64,000 nucleotides of DNA, from NCBI GenBank assembly GCA_031216915.1, contig CM062292.1:76924956-76988955 (forward strand), written 5' to 3'. The stretch comes from Pictodentalium vernedei. Lineage: Eukaryota; Mollusca; Scaphopoda; Dentaliida; Dentaliidae. A program made the translations under genes and the position numbers. Below, one piece after another: positions 1 to 10,406 of this stretch (position 1 is its first letter; the number at the start of each line of letters is the position of its first letter). The notes under the pieces were generated by a model. It was not told where the DNA came from. It saw only the letters and a list, made by a program, of their open reading frames with translations, and did not search any database.

Positions 1-573
1 AACTGAGCATTTATTCTATTATATCTTGTTTGACAGAGCTCATAGAACTCTGTCAAACAAGATATAATAGAAAAAATGCCTGTATTGGATGTAGTGAGGC
101 CAAAAAGGTTGATAAATAAGGGGAATTTGGTGCATGTCACAGTAATTTTTTCGACATATTACAAAAATTTATATACAATTAACAGGAGTTTACTCTACAA
201 ACAAACCATATGCAATTAACAGATCAAATTTGTACTGACTGTATGGTAAATGGTTTTGTGTTTGAAAATTATATTCAATTAACTGGTAGAATGCTGAATT
301 ATTTTTGACCATCAAAATTTGTACACATGTCTTTGCCTTGTTACAATTTATGGGAGAGTGCCTGTAGGCACTCCCCCATAAATTGTAACAAGGCAAATCT
401 ACACAGACTAAATAATTTCACTTCGAAGATAATATGAAGCATATCCACTGAGTATGAGGCCCTTATATTACAGTCCCTGCACATGAGAGTAAAGCCCAAA
501 TATGGGCTTCCAGCACTCTACCAGTTAACAGGGATATACAATTAAGAGATATCCAATTAAGTGGGCTCCACTG
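1..573 (-). mobile_element. Foldback TIR element, left part outside the window, with a TTAA MITE nested in it
   Basis: A hairpin of about 25 bp per arm (TCTATTATATCTTGTTTGAC) spans 11-77, followed by arms matching the complete copy at 6092-6521 in reverse orientation. The right end is the terminal repeat CCAATTAAGTGG...CCACTG. A second element at 283-524 interrupts it at a TTAA. Confidence 0.7.
283..524. mobile_element. TTAA-flanked foldback MITE (family b)
   Basis: The terminal inverted repeat CTGGTAGARTGCTG is flanked by TTAA at 279-282 and 525-528. A core hairpin at about 335-401 has arms TTACAATTTATGGG. The uninterrupted host sequence is seen in the copy at 6092-6521, which proves insertion at TTAA. 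Sister copies: 5378-5619 and 20359-20972. Confidence 0.8.
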
Positions 574-674
574 TACATGTAGAAAGTTTTATATCAAATG
601 CTTGAATGTGATAATGATGAGTCTCTGTAAAATTTCGATTAAATAAATTTGTTCTTATACTATAAAATAATGTA

Positions 675-880
675 GATTTGTATGATTTTGTCAACACTTC
701 GATTGCTTACGTTCTATGGCTTTGCAGTAGGGCCTATACAGGCAGCCAAGTCTTGCCAAGAAACAGCTGACAAGGTTCTTGGGATGTAACTTGCAAATGT
801 ATCTCAAAACTGCATGTTGAGGCACCTGTTTTGTGCAGTAAAAAGGGATAAAAGTCACGATTAGGCCTTAAGAGTTAAAG
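675..880. mobile_element. Degenerate foldback element (family c)
   Basis: It contains the family's ATGGCTTTGCAGT and GGCAGCCAAGTCTTG blocks and the GTTGAGGCACCTGTT right half, but most of the left hairpin arm is lost. Sisters lie at about 6690-6915, 13104-13325, 16446-16670, 16795-16942, 19975-20180, 20977-21212, 29783-30612 and 62277-62492. Confidence 0.5.
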
Positions 881-1109
881 AAAAATAAAATTTGTATTTC
901 AATGAGGACCGAGTTTGAAAATTTTTGGTGTGAATTGGGAAAAATCATGCCAAAATGCCATTGGGAAAGGGTCTCATATTCGGCGCCTGCAGACACTCCA
1001 ATGATTCCCTGCCTTGATACCACAAGTAATGAATATTTATTTACTGGTGTTTTAGGTCACCTATTTCTGCTTAATAGCCAATAGTGACCACACTATGGAA
1101 ATTGTTATT

Positions 1110-1449
1110 ATTATATATTGGAGTTTAACGACACTTTTGACAGCCAGGGTTACCTCATGTCAGACTGTTTTCTGCGTGGAGGAAGCCGGAGTACTTGGGA
1201 GAAAGAACCACTGAGCAACTGCAAGCAACTGTCAGATTCCCCAACATACTAACTCCACATGCATTGGTTGAAGACAAGTGCACCATCAGCATGTAGTATG
1301 CCTAAGTATACAACAGCACCGTGGCCCCACGCGGAAAATGGGGGTCAAGTATCTTGTCCAAAGACACAAAGTGGATGCTGCAGGTGGGATTCGAACCGAG
1401 GACCTCTCGGCTTGCAGCCTACAAATCTATCGAGTCAAAGCACTCCCAA
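1110..1449 (-). mobile_element. tRNA-derived SINE, near full length
   Basis: On the minus strand it has a tRNA-like head with B box (GGTTCGAATCC at about 1388-1398), a central block with a diverged form of TGTCCTTGGGCAAG, and a tail ending in the conserved block that holds GGAGGAAGCCGGAGTAC when read on the plus strand. It shares central and tail parts with the SINEs at 11.3, 14.9, 20.6, 30.2, 40.0 and 50.0 kb. Confidence 0.8.
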
Positions 1450-1989
1450 ACATGGTGACTGTAAAGTTTAGTTTATAGCAATGTTACCCATTTTAGAGGA
1501 GTTCTTCCCCAAGCATTGGTGGCAAGGTCCTATTTCAACAGTAAAACATACCTTGTTTACCAAAGTAAATTTACCAAAGTAAACAAGGACTGCTTCACTT
1601 CCCAGGGTACCCATTGGAGGCATGCATAAAGAGAATAATGCATTCAACAACATGGATTCTATACACAAACAAACACACATTGATGGTCCAATGTAATCTT
1701 TTGTTTCCTTCACTGTTTCTTACTTTCTGTTCACATGTGCAGATACACACCTTCATACACAAATAGATCTCCCACACACATTCCTTCACGTTTTTCCTAA
1801 ACCTATGAAACTCAATAAGTAACACACTGTTGACAGTTATGAGGTCAACATAATTCTATCAACTTATGGTTTCAATTTTTGGTTTCAAATTTTAGTTTTA
1901 GCAAGAAAAATTCAGGTTTGATATTTTTTTCCCATTGTATGGAATTTACTTGTGTAATAATATATGATGGATATGATGGATATGTTGGA

Positions 1990-2110
1990 CTAAGAGTGGG
2001 GCAACTTTAACTCCTTGCATGCTGCTGGCAGATATTCCAGGACAGAATTCCTCTTTCCACTGAAACAAGTATAATCTGCGCACATTTCATCAAATTTTAG
2101 CAGAAATTGA
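1990..2110. repeat. Partial repeat; a near-empty site of the MITE insertion at 54008
   Basis: The sequence around GGACAGRATTYCTCTTKCCA and CAAATTTT also occurs at 53940-54007 and 54325-54355, where a TA MITE separates the two halves. Confidence 0.5.
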
Positions 2111-2141
2111 CCTCAATTTTTCCACAAATGATTCCTTTAAG

Positions 2142-2400
2142 GTGCGCGGTGGCATTGCGGTAAACAGTTCTCGTCATATCACCGAAGTTAAGCAATGCCG
2201 AGCCCGGTTAGTCCTTGGATGGGTGACCGTCCGAGCAACCAATTTGGACTCCTTGGGCAAGACACTTAACCACGATTGTCGACATGATGATGCTAAGGCA
2301 TACTGCTCATCGATGGAGCGCATGTCTTCAACCAATCTAACCCTGCCTGTGCTGCAGTCCGGAGTTACGGTGTTGGGGAGCTGGCAGCTGCTCATTCCCA
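2142..2400 (+). mobile_element. 5S rRNA-derived SINE
   Basis: Positions 2166-2240 resemble the 3' two thirds of 5S rRNA, including its internal promoter: GAAGTTAAGCAATGCCGAGC (box A/intermediate element) and GGTTAGTCCTTGGATGGG (box C). Downstream it has the same body as the tRNA-headed SINEs: CTTGGGCAAGACACTTAACC, GTCTTCAACCAAT and GGGGAGCTGGCAGCTG. The 3' part is truncated. It is a retroposon, not a working 5S gene, because the conserved 5' stem is missing. Confidence 0.8.
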
Positions 2401-2439
2401 TTGAAAAACGTTTTATCCACATTAGAAGCTTTACACTGG

Positions 2440-2757
2440 TACAGTTAAAACTAGAAGTCCTGTCATGAAATGCGCACAAATAGCACGTCGATCTGCGCGT
2501 TAATCTACGCGTTCGGGCCACAGTTGGGCTATCAAATTCTGTACATATGGCCTGTTCACAAGCAATGTTTCAGCCAATGGACCTCTCGGTAACCCGGAGG
2601 TCCATTGGCAGTAACATTGCCTGTGTTTGTTATGAGTAATCAGGAGAACTTGCCGTGCTTTGAATGCCACTCGATATGGCAATTGCGCGCAATTCCTACG
2701 CGCAATTAAGCCTAGATAAGTGCACAGTTCCTGAAAGGACTTTTAGTTTTAACTGTA
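2440..2757. mobile_element. TA-flanked palindromic MITE (family i), copy 1
   Basis: The terminal repeat CAGTTAAAACTAGAAGTCCT is inverted at the other end, with TA at both borders. The centre is a palindrome, CCAATGGACCTC...GAGGTCCATTGG. Copies at 2902-3219, 39352-39669 and 54008-54324 are all about 317 bp. TA borders fit Tc1/mariner-type mobilisation. Confidence 0.8.
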
Positions 2758-2850
2758 GTGGGGTTAAAAGTTAAAATTTAACATACGGTATTTTCACAGG
2801 TAGTAACATAGGTGAGCATGGTATACAATACTTTGTTGCAACACATGCAA

Positions 2851-2853
<3 letters not shown>

Positions 2854-2902
<49 letters not shown>
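2854..2902. repeat. (TA)n microsatellite
   Basis: About 24 TA units, directly abutting MITE copy 2, which inserted at its last TA. Confidence 0.95.
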
Positions 2903-2906
<4 letters not shown>

Positions 2907-3219
2907 TTAAAACTAGAAGTCATGTCACGAATAGTGCGCTTATCTAGGCTTAATTGCGCATTGGAATTGCGCACAATTGCCATATCGAACGGCACCCAAA
3001 GCACGGCGCGTTCTCCTGGTTACTCATAGCAAACACATGCAATGTTTCTGCCAATGGACCTCCTGGTTACCCGGAGGACCATTGGCTGAAACAGTGCTTG
3101 TGCACAGGCCATATGTACAGAATTTGATTGCTTTACTATGGACATAACGCATACAATAACACACAGATCAACGTGCTCTTTCTGCGCATTTCGTGACAGG
3201 ACTTCTAGTTTTAACTGTA
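2902..3219. mobile_element. TA-flanked palindromic MITE (family i), copy 2
   Basis: Same terminal repeats and central palindrome as copy 1, in reverse orientation. Inserted at the edge of the (TA)n tract. Confidence 0.8.
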
Positions 3220-3554
3220 TATCAATCGAAAAGGGACAAATTGCAAACTGCTATGATTTCATAGCATGTTTTTAAGACACTGGAAGAAAATGAAAATATT
3301 CAGCGTGGGGATTCAATTTCAGTGAGGGACTGCCTGTGAACCAAAACCCATTTTTTTAGCCTTACTTTACATCTTCTCAGCAATATAAGCGCAAACATTT
3401 TTTTAAAATTTTTGCTACCGAAACATAGTTTATGCTCCCCTCATGAACTCTGTCTCTATGAAACAAGATATAATAGATTAAATGCTCAGGTTAACATCAG
3501 AATATAGGATCAAATTTCTTTTAACTTCATCTTCACTGAGAAAGTGGCTATATT

Positions 3555-3810
3555 TATTAACCCTCTGCAAACCGATGTCTAAATTGCAACCTGCAGATTC
3601 TTCCCATAATGCAACTAGAAATTTAACCAATTCAATCTTGTTTGACAGAGCTCACTGAGCTCTGTCAAACAAGACTAAATTGGTTAAACTCTTTAGTTGA
3701 ATTATCATGATGTGTACACTGCGTACAAAACCGCACTTGTTAATACCCCGTCGTTTGTGTAGAAACGACCGGGTATGAAAAGCTGTTTTAGTGCGGTCCC
3801 GTGAGAAGGA
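3555..3810. repeat. Two hairpin remnants
   Basis: A hairpin at about 3636-3690 has arms CAATCTTGTTTGACAGAGCT. Its left flank (TTAACCCTCTGCAAA, CCCATAATGCAACTAGAA) matches the end of the 91 bp array region at 34110-34215. A second hairpin at about 3740-3800 has arms ACCGCACT and GTCGTTT. Confidence 0.55.
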
Positions 3811-3829
3811 TTACATAACCAATTAATGT

Positions 3830-4850
3830 TTCACAAGAAAAATCTTTCAGAGACAGTCCCTGATTAGCAATTATATTGTTCAGTTAGAAAATTTCTAAAA
3901 CCTACATTTAATAAAATATTCAGATACAAATGTCATATCTTTCATTTCTAGAACTCTGTACTGTGGTTTAATATAGGAAACGAAAAAATCTGTTCGTTAA
4001 TTCGTGAGATTTTCGATTTGTTTTCATATTAAAATAAAATTTTCGTTGATATATGATTTGGATTCCCCCCTGAGTTTGTTCGCCAGTCTTCAATGACTTC
4101 AGAATATTTCGTGCAATGTTTTATCCTATTGACGGAAGAGCCACCCACACTGTTGCACATGATTGGCGAAATTCTCATTTTTTGGTCAAATTTATCACAC
4201 AAAATAACGGGATTTACTGAACCGATTTTCACCTTTAAAGATTTTATTTGATATACAAAATTCCCAAACAAAATGTATCAGGTACAAAAAAAAGGATTTC
4301 GTGAACAGAAATTAATATGTTAATTTGCAAATCTTTTCCCCAATACAATCCAATCAACACTGATTAGTGAGTGGACGTCTGACATTATGTAATTACACAT
4401 AACACACTCAGTCGATTTTTGGATAATGTTTTCGTATGGAGTGTACACGTAATGTAGGCAAAATTTGCTACATGAAATTTTGGTTCTTTGACATCAGAGT
4501 GCAGAGAGTTAATAGGGTTTCCACTGTATTGCAGATGATTGTCTAACATAACAAGAGCAATGCGAAGCATGCCATATGCCTCTGATGGTGTCATAATGCC
4601 ATAGTGGCCATATTTAATTGGCCAGCTGGACCATAATCTAAGTTACCCCTAAAATTATGATCAAATAAGCAGTTTAAAATCGAACATGCAGTGAATGCAA
4701 TACAGAGGTGGAGAAAGTCGAAAGAGTGAAAAAGGGCCATAACTCTTTTTTTGCCTCAAAAGCATATCTGAATTTAAAAATTGAACTAATATAGAACTAA
4801 GAAAAATTAGAGCAAATTCTTTCACATCTTATCCAATTCTATTATTATTT
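3830..4850. other. AT-rich interval without recognised features
   Basis: Short unrelated open frames only. No repeat family from elsewhere in the window was recognised here. Confidence 0.5.
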
Positions 4851-4966
4851 TCTCACCAGGGCTTATATTTCAATGAGAATCTGAGAATGGATTCAAGCAA
4901 AGATTCGCAAAGTAGATTCCTTGCTGCACCTCTAAGATTCGTGTGAAAAGAATTGGGTCAATTTAA

Positions 4967-5213
4967 CCCTTTACCTAACATAGCTGCAGCAAATTAACCA
5001 AAATAAGGCTGATATGACCTGAAATATCCCGACACTGTATCAATAAAATCGTACAAATATGGCCGGCATTGGTGGAACCGGCTCAATGAGCCGGTTCCGA
5101 TGGCATCCATATTTCTAAGGTGTCATTGGTAAATATTGTTTATTTTTTTTGAAAATTCAGTTTATTTATTATTAATAAAAATTATTTAAGAAAAAGTTGT
5201 GTTAAATAAAGGG
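4967..5213. mobile_element. piggyBac-like TTAA foldback MITE
   Basis: TTAA|CCCTTTACC...AAAGGG|TTAA borders (4963-4966, 5214-5217), with a core palindrome of CCGGCTCA arms. Confidence 0.65.
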
Positions 5214-5377
5214 TTAACATGTGCTATTAGTATACAACAGAGGTTCAACACAGTGTGCAAAATTTGACGAGAATGCTCGTTTCGTTCGTGTGATGGTTAT
5301 GTAAATTTAAATCTATACAAACGGAAGACTGGTTAGCCAAATATTGCATCTGAAATGGTAAAGTGTCACAAATTTAA

Positions 5378-5619
5378 CTCTTAGAGTGCTAAATTTTTTC
5401 GCACCCTCAAGATTTGTTCACACGTATTTGTCTTGTTACAATTTATGGGAGAGTGCATACAGGCACTCTCCCATAAAGTGTAACACTGGAAATCGATGGA
5501 GATGAAGTAATTTTACCTCCAAGATAATATGAAGGACATCCACAGAAGATGAAGCCTTTCAAGTTAGGAACCCGCAGTTCAGAATAAAGCCCAAATATGG
5601 GCTTTTATCACTCTATCAG
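5378..5619. mobile_element. TTAA-flanked foldback MITE (family b)
   Basis: Flanked by TTAA at 5374-5377 and 5620-5623. The core hairpin arms are TTACAATTTATGGGAGAGTG. Sister of 283-524. Confidence 0.75.
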
Positions 5620-6091
5620 TTAATCAGCCTTTCTTGTGTCTTGATAGATTTTTAGACTTTTGCCTTGAAAGGCTATATATTTCAATTTCAATATATGAAT
5701 ACTTGTTAAAGACAAAGAAGTAGTTTCCCCCAATAATTTTTATGTAGCCGAACATTCGGTTAGCCATCCCCAAAAGTCTTTAACGGCCATCGGTTCGAGT
5801 CATTTTTGAAATTTTGCACATTGCAACCATGGTGGCCTCATGGGATCCTGGGACATTCCCAGCAGGTATGGATTCTTGCAATCATTATCACAAGAATTCA
5901 AATGAATTCTCCCAAATTTAGGTGAAATATAAATCCTGCTCTCAATTACTTTTTCTCTGACTAGTCATCATTATCAATGTAGTTTGGAGAACAAACGGAA
6001 ACTGAATTGGGTAAGGACAGATCAGATGCCTAAAAATTTAATTTTATCACTTGAAAAGATTGGTACAGTACCACTTAACAGTGTAATAGTA

Positions 6092-6521
6092 CAGTGGACC
6101 CCACTTAATTGGATATCTCTTAATTGTATATCCCTGTTAATTGAATATAATTTTCAAACACAAAACCATTTACCATACCTTCAGTACAAATTTGATCTGT
6201 TAATTGCATATGGGTTGTAAAGTAAACTCTTGTTAATTGTATATAAATTTTTGTGATATGTCAAAACAATTACTGTGACACGCACCAAATTCCCCTTATT
6301 TATCAACCTTTTTGGCCTCACCACATCCAATACAGGCATTTATTCTATTATATCTTGTTTGACAGAGCTCTATGAGCTCTGACGAACAAGATATAATAGA
6401 ATAAATGCTCAGTTTACCTCCAGAACACAGGCAACTGACCAAATCCCTGTTAATTGTATACTCCTGTTAAATGAATAATTTTCACTGGCAAAATGGATAT
6501 TCAATTAAGAGGATTCTACTG
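6092..6521 (+). mobile_element. Foldback TIR element (family a), complete copy
   Basis: The left end CAGTGGACCCCACTTAATTG and right end CAATTAAGAGGATTCTACTG are inverted repeats. The core hairpin (about 6338-6402) has arms TCTATTATATCTTGTTTGAC. The same family is at 1-573, with a remnant at 8680-8880. Confidence 0.75.
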
Positions 6522-6689
6522 AATATCTCTTTATTTATTTGTTTATTAGTGTGTAAGATCACATACTTCTATACAAAGGCTAACTGTAACCACAACATTA
6601 ATATAAAGTAAAGTCCAGCCAATCCTTCATATCCATGTTGTCTATTTTAGAAGACTGCCATGCCAGGCACTGCTTAGCTATTTTACCAA

Positions 6690-6915
6690 TTAACCCTTGA
6701 GGGCCTGGACAAGTGTCCTGAATTCCCACCAGCCATCAGCCTCTATATGTCCAGTGGCTTTACAGTGATTTCTAATCAAGCCTTGGCTGCCTTAATAGGT
6801 AGTCAAGACTTTACAAGAAACCACTGTCTGTTACCAACAGGACCTCCTCACGATGGCATGTTAAGGACACCTGTTCCGAGGTTGTAAAAGCCGGAAATAG
6901 GCCTTCATGGGTTAA
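6690..6915. mobile_element. Foldback element (family c)
   Basis: A hairpin around 6760-6830 with arms like GTGGCTTTACAGTGATTTCT. The left block TTAACCCTTGAGGGCCTGG and the right block CACCTGTTC are shared with sister copies. Confidence 0.55.
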
Positions 6916-7081
6916 ATAGAGCTTATATACTACAGTAAACCTGCACTGCTACACTTCCTGGATTCAACAATGTTACATGAATAAAACATCCAAACACAAA
7001 ACCACTGACAAGATCTTTAATACAAATGTGACCTCTTAATTGCAAATGAGTTACTGAGTAAAAAATGGCGATAGGATCACC

Positions 7082-7690
7082 GATCCAATGTCGAGTTGTG
7101 ACAGTACAAAAGTGGGTTTAATCATTATCAACTTATCGTCTGGAAACCAGTTGTTTACAATTTACTATGTGAAGAGTCACTATGACCTTGACCTTTGACC
7201 TAGTGATTCCAAAATAAATAGGGCTCTTTCTTGCACCAATGCCAACCTACCCAAGAAGTTTCATGAAAGTGGGTGGAACCTTTATCAAGTTATCATCCGT
7301 AAACCAATTGTTTACGATTTATTATGTTAAAGGTCACTGTGACCTTAAAATTTGACCTAGCGAGTCCAAAATAAATAGGGTTCTTCCTCTCATGGATGCC
7401 AACCTACATATGAAGTTTCATGAACGTGGGTCAAACCATTATCAAGTTATCGTTCGGAAACCAATTGTTTACAGATTTACTACGTTGAAGGCCACTATGA
7501 CCTTGACCTTTCACCTAGCATGTCTAAAATAAATAGGGTTCTTCCTCTCACGAAGGTCAACGTACATATGAAGTTTCATAAATGTGGGTTCAACCATAGT
7601 CAAGTTATCATCCAGAAACCAATTGTTTATGATTTAGTATGTTCAAGGCACTGTGACCTTCACCATTAAAAATAAATGGGGTTCTTCCTC
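7082..7690. repeat. 157-158 bp tandem repeat, about four units, rich in nuclear-receptor half-sites
   Basis: Equivalent positions recur at 7175, 7332, 7490 and 7647, a period of 157-158 bp. Each unit holds TCACTRTGACCTTGACCTT or a variant, followed by AGGGTTCTTCCTCTCA-like and AAGTTTCATGAAMGTGGG blocks. The array resumes at 8546-8665 after an inserted element. Confidence 0.85.
7331..7345. promoter_or_regulatory. Perfect palindromic estrogen response element
   Basis: AGGTCACTGTGACCT is an exact inverted repeat of AGGTCA spaced by 3. Its reverse complement, AGGTCACAGTGACCT, equals the classic vitellogenin A2 ERE. It lies in unit 2 of the tandem repeat. The other units carry degraded versions. 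The sequence match is certain; function is unknown. Confidence 0.6.
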
Positions 7691-7694
7691 CAGT

Positions 7695-8540
7695 CTCCGG
7701 AATTTACGACGGCATTGGGCAGTGCTGCCGCAATTGCCGCCGTATGTGCAGAATGCAACAGCATATGTTTGCCGTAGTAGTTTTTTTGCAAAGTCCTCCC
7801 TTCCCACTGCATTACAAGAAACAGGATATGCAAAACACTCACTATGACAGACTATCACACTAGAATTCAACAACTCATGAATCTCTGCAAGCCTGGTAAA
7901 ATTGACATTGTCTAGACAGTTGATGGCACAGTCTACACTGTAGCAATTGATACTTGTGAAATCAACAAGCTGGGAGTGTGAAGTGTATAGTATTGTCAAA
8001 ATGAAGTGTGATTTGGAAGAATTGGCTGATCTTTCATTCTAGAGATCTGACTGGAAATTGACAGTCATTGGGGTGGAGTCTAATTGGGAAGAATTGGGTG
8101 ATCTTTCATTCTTGAGATCTGATTGGTCCAGATTGGAGGTTTTATGAAAATCAATCTGTCTGTTCAAAATGACATCCATCACCTTGCATATCACTTTGAT
8201 TTGACACCAGGAAATTTCAACTGACTGTCTTGTGTCTGGTGATACTGAATCGACCTGAACCGATCTGTGAATGTATTTTGGGCTGACTGATGATTTAATT
8301 GTGCCAAAAGTATGTTATTGGAAGCAAATTATTTTACTTTTAGCAGCATGTTGGAACAAACTTACTGAATGGTTATGTAAAATAAACTGGTGTCATGTTG
8401 GTTCTCCAGTCCCTAACTACTATTGATTCAAGTTATTGGTGAAATTGAAGGATGAAAAAATTCTGTCGTAAGGCAAAATCTGCCGTTTTATCAATTTGCG
8501 ACGGCAAAACAATGCTGTCGCATTTTTTTCTAAATTCCGA
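7695..8540. mobile_element. Nonautonomous element inserted in the 157 bp repeat
   Basis: The ends TCCGGAATTTACGACGGCA and TGTCGCATTTTTTTCTAAAT are partly inverted (GGAATTTA/TAAATTCC). It splits the repeat inside GTTCTTCCTC, with TTCCTC on both sides. No coding frame was recognised. Confidence 0.55.
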
Positions 8541-8545
8541 AGGCT

Positions 8546-8665
8546 GTTCCTCTCACCGAGGCCAACCTACCTATGAAGTTTCATGAACGTGGGTCGAACC
8601 ATTATCAAGTTATCATCCGGAAACCAAATGGTTATGCCTGCTCGCCCGCACGCCCAACCGCCCGC
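8546..8665. repeat. Continuation of the 157 bp tandem repeat
   Basis: CCAACCTACCTATGAAGTTT and TTATCAAGTTATCATCCGGA match the units at 7.1-7.7 kb. The array ends in a C-rich CGCCCGC stretch. Confidence 0.75.
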
Positions 8666-8679
8666 CATTCATTAAACTA

Positions 8680-8880
8680 TAACTAATAAAAAATATTGTG
8701 ATATGCCATGAAATAGCACTGACAGTCACCAAAGTCCTCTTGTTTATAGGCCTATTTGGCCACAGCACAACCAACATGCTAAGCATTTAATTTATTATAT
8801 CTTGTTTGACAGAGCTCTGTTTGGTTTTATTTGACCTCGCTCAATCATAATATAATTGGTCAAAATAAATCTAGCAGCAT
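8680..8880. repeat. Remnant of foldback family a
   Basis: TATTGTGATATGCCATGAAA and TTATTATATCTTGTTTGACA match the 6.1-6.5 kb copy. The right half has decayed. Confidence 0.5.
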
Positions 8881-9062
8881 TAAAATTTTTCCCTCCCACA
8901 AACATACGCCAGTATTACAATTCTGATAAATTCCTCAACATGAGTACAAGGAAATCGTAATTTTTTTAAAATTTTCTGGTACACTTAAGAACTTGACAAT
9001 TTATTTTGAAATCAAGGAATTTCAAGGAACCTTTAAAAGTGGCAAGGTAATGCAAATTTCAT

Positions 9063-9220
9063 ATGGGTAATTACCACAATGGGGGTTTCTGAGATGGTGA
9101 ACTGAAGCTGAGACGTCGTCTCTCGGTATTTATCGATGTCTGTATTAGGACAGTTGATATATGGCCCAGTGGTGAGGTCAAGATTTCAAAACAACATCTC
9201 AGAAACCCACATGGTGGTAA
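9063..9220. repeat. Inverted repeat
   Basis: TTACCACAATGGGGGTTTCT and AGAAACCCACATGGTGGTAA are near-complementary arms around a 115 bp loop, probably an unnamed foldback element. Confidence 0.55.
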
Positions 9221-9305
9221 TAACTGATTTATGTTACAATATTCCTCCCTTTCTTCACTTGTTGCCATGATTGTTGCATAATAAAGGTATTGGATACAGT
9301 TTTAA

Positions 9306-9549
9306 CCCTTTACCCAAAGCAGACGATATCAAAATTTATGAATTTGAATATCGTTTTTTAATTTTTTTTGAAAAATTTCAACAAAACCATATCATGTGAC
9401 CCCTCTTTGGAACGAGCTCGATGAGCTCGTTCCAAAGAGGGGTCACATGATATGGTTTTGTTGAAATTTTTCAAAAAAAATACTATTTTTTCAGCTGCTG
9501 AATCTGCATATTACGCGGGCAGATGCGGGGCGATTCGTTGGGTAAAGGG
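9306..9549. mobile_element. piggyBac-like TTAA foldback MITE (family d)
   Basis: TTAA at 9302-9305 and 9550-9553 borders CCCTTTACCCAA...TTGGGTAAAGGG. The central palindrome has arms of about 50 bp meeting at GAGCTCGATGAGCTC. CCC ends with TTAA borders are the piggyBac hallmark. Sisters: 22214-27329 (split), 31933-32213, 61742-61986. Confidence 0.75.
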
Positions 9550-9599
9550 TTAACAGTGTCAGTTTTGACAGTCATTCAGGGGCTATGAATTGACTTTTT

Positions 9600-9960
9600 A
9601 TGAGAGATCATGATGTCATTGTTTTGTGCATGTTTATATATAGGTATCACAGAACTAAATATTTTCCCATAGGCTTGACAGAGATATTTGAATACCAAAA
9701 TTAAAGTGATGCGATCATATTTTTTTTTCAGGTGGAAAAAAATATGATCGCATCACTTTAATTTTGGCATTCAAATATCTGTCAAGTTTTGCCCTTCAGA
9801 CAACTTTTTCTGATCTGAAAACAGAGGGTCAGGCCACAAATAAGAGAGAAAAACTGACACAAAGGGAAATACCGGTCACGTGAACATATTTTTCAGGGAA
9901 TTCCCCACAAAAACACACAAAAAAAATAAATTTTATTTTTTAGGCCCAAAAGTCATCAAA
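9600..9960. repeat. Foldback element with long hairpin
   Basis: Arms at about 9673-9730 and 9735-9788 (ATATGATCGCATCACTTTAA) form a nearly perfect stem. The flanks (CAGAGGGTCAGGCCACAAA, TTTTTAGGCCCAAAAG) resemble the GGCC-bounded family at 53.3 kb. Confidence 0.5.
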
Positions 9961-10406
9961 TCACCCTCTTTTTTATCAGGAATATTCAACAATAATGCAA
10001 GATGTCAATAGAATGTTTCAAACTTTTATTGAAACAATGGATTTTCCCAAGGCTGTTTATTTTTAGAGATTGCATCATTTCCGAGTGCAACATTTTAAGG
10101 CGGTTCACTCTAATTTCAATATTTAGTTCCGCGATACCAGTAGTGTTTCAGATGTGTGTTTGTTTTATTTTTCTTGAATTGTACGTGATGTAATCACCAT
10201 TCATTGTTCTACTTATGCTATAACTGCTGAAGTTTATAGTAGGCGCCATTCCATGCATCATCATCATGCATGCATTCACTTGGTAATCCAGGTGTACAGA
10301 CGCATACTTGAAAGCTCCTAATTAGCGACCACACTAATTAGTGAAGATGGATTTCCTGCCTTCGCAAATCAAAGAAACATTGATGTGATTGAACGCCAGC
10401 TCTTAA

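Larger units (their letters stand above)
4857..5938. mobile_element. hAT-like nonautonomous element carrying two nested MITEs
   Basis: The ends CAGGGCTTATATTTC and GAAATATAAATCCTG form a TIR. The flanks CTCAC (4852-4856) and CTCTC (5939-5943) form a likely 5 bp duplication with one mismatch. Inside sit a TTAA foldback (4967-5213, core AACCGGCTCAATGAGCCGGTT) and a family b MITE (5378-5619). The sister at 52219-52760 carries the first passenger at the same place. Confidence 0.65.

Noticed and set aside
2166-2240. Functional 5S rRNA gene
   Set aside because: The 5' third of 5S and the closing stem are missing, and the sequence runs into a SINE body.
2771-3004. 77-codon minus-strand frame across the (TA)n tract
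   Set aside because: Tyr-Ile runs are translation of the microsatellite.
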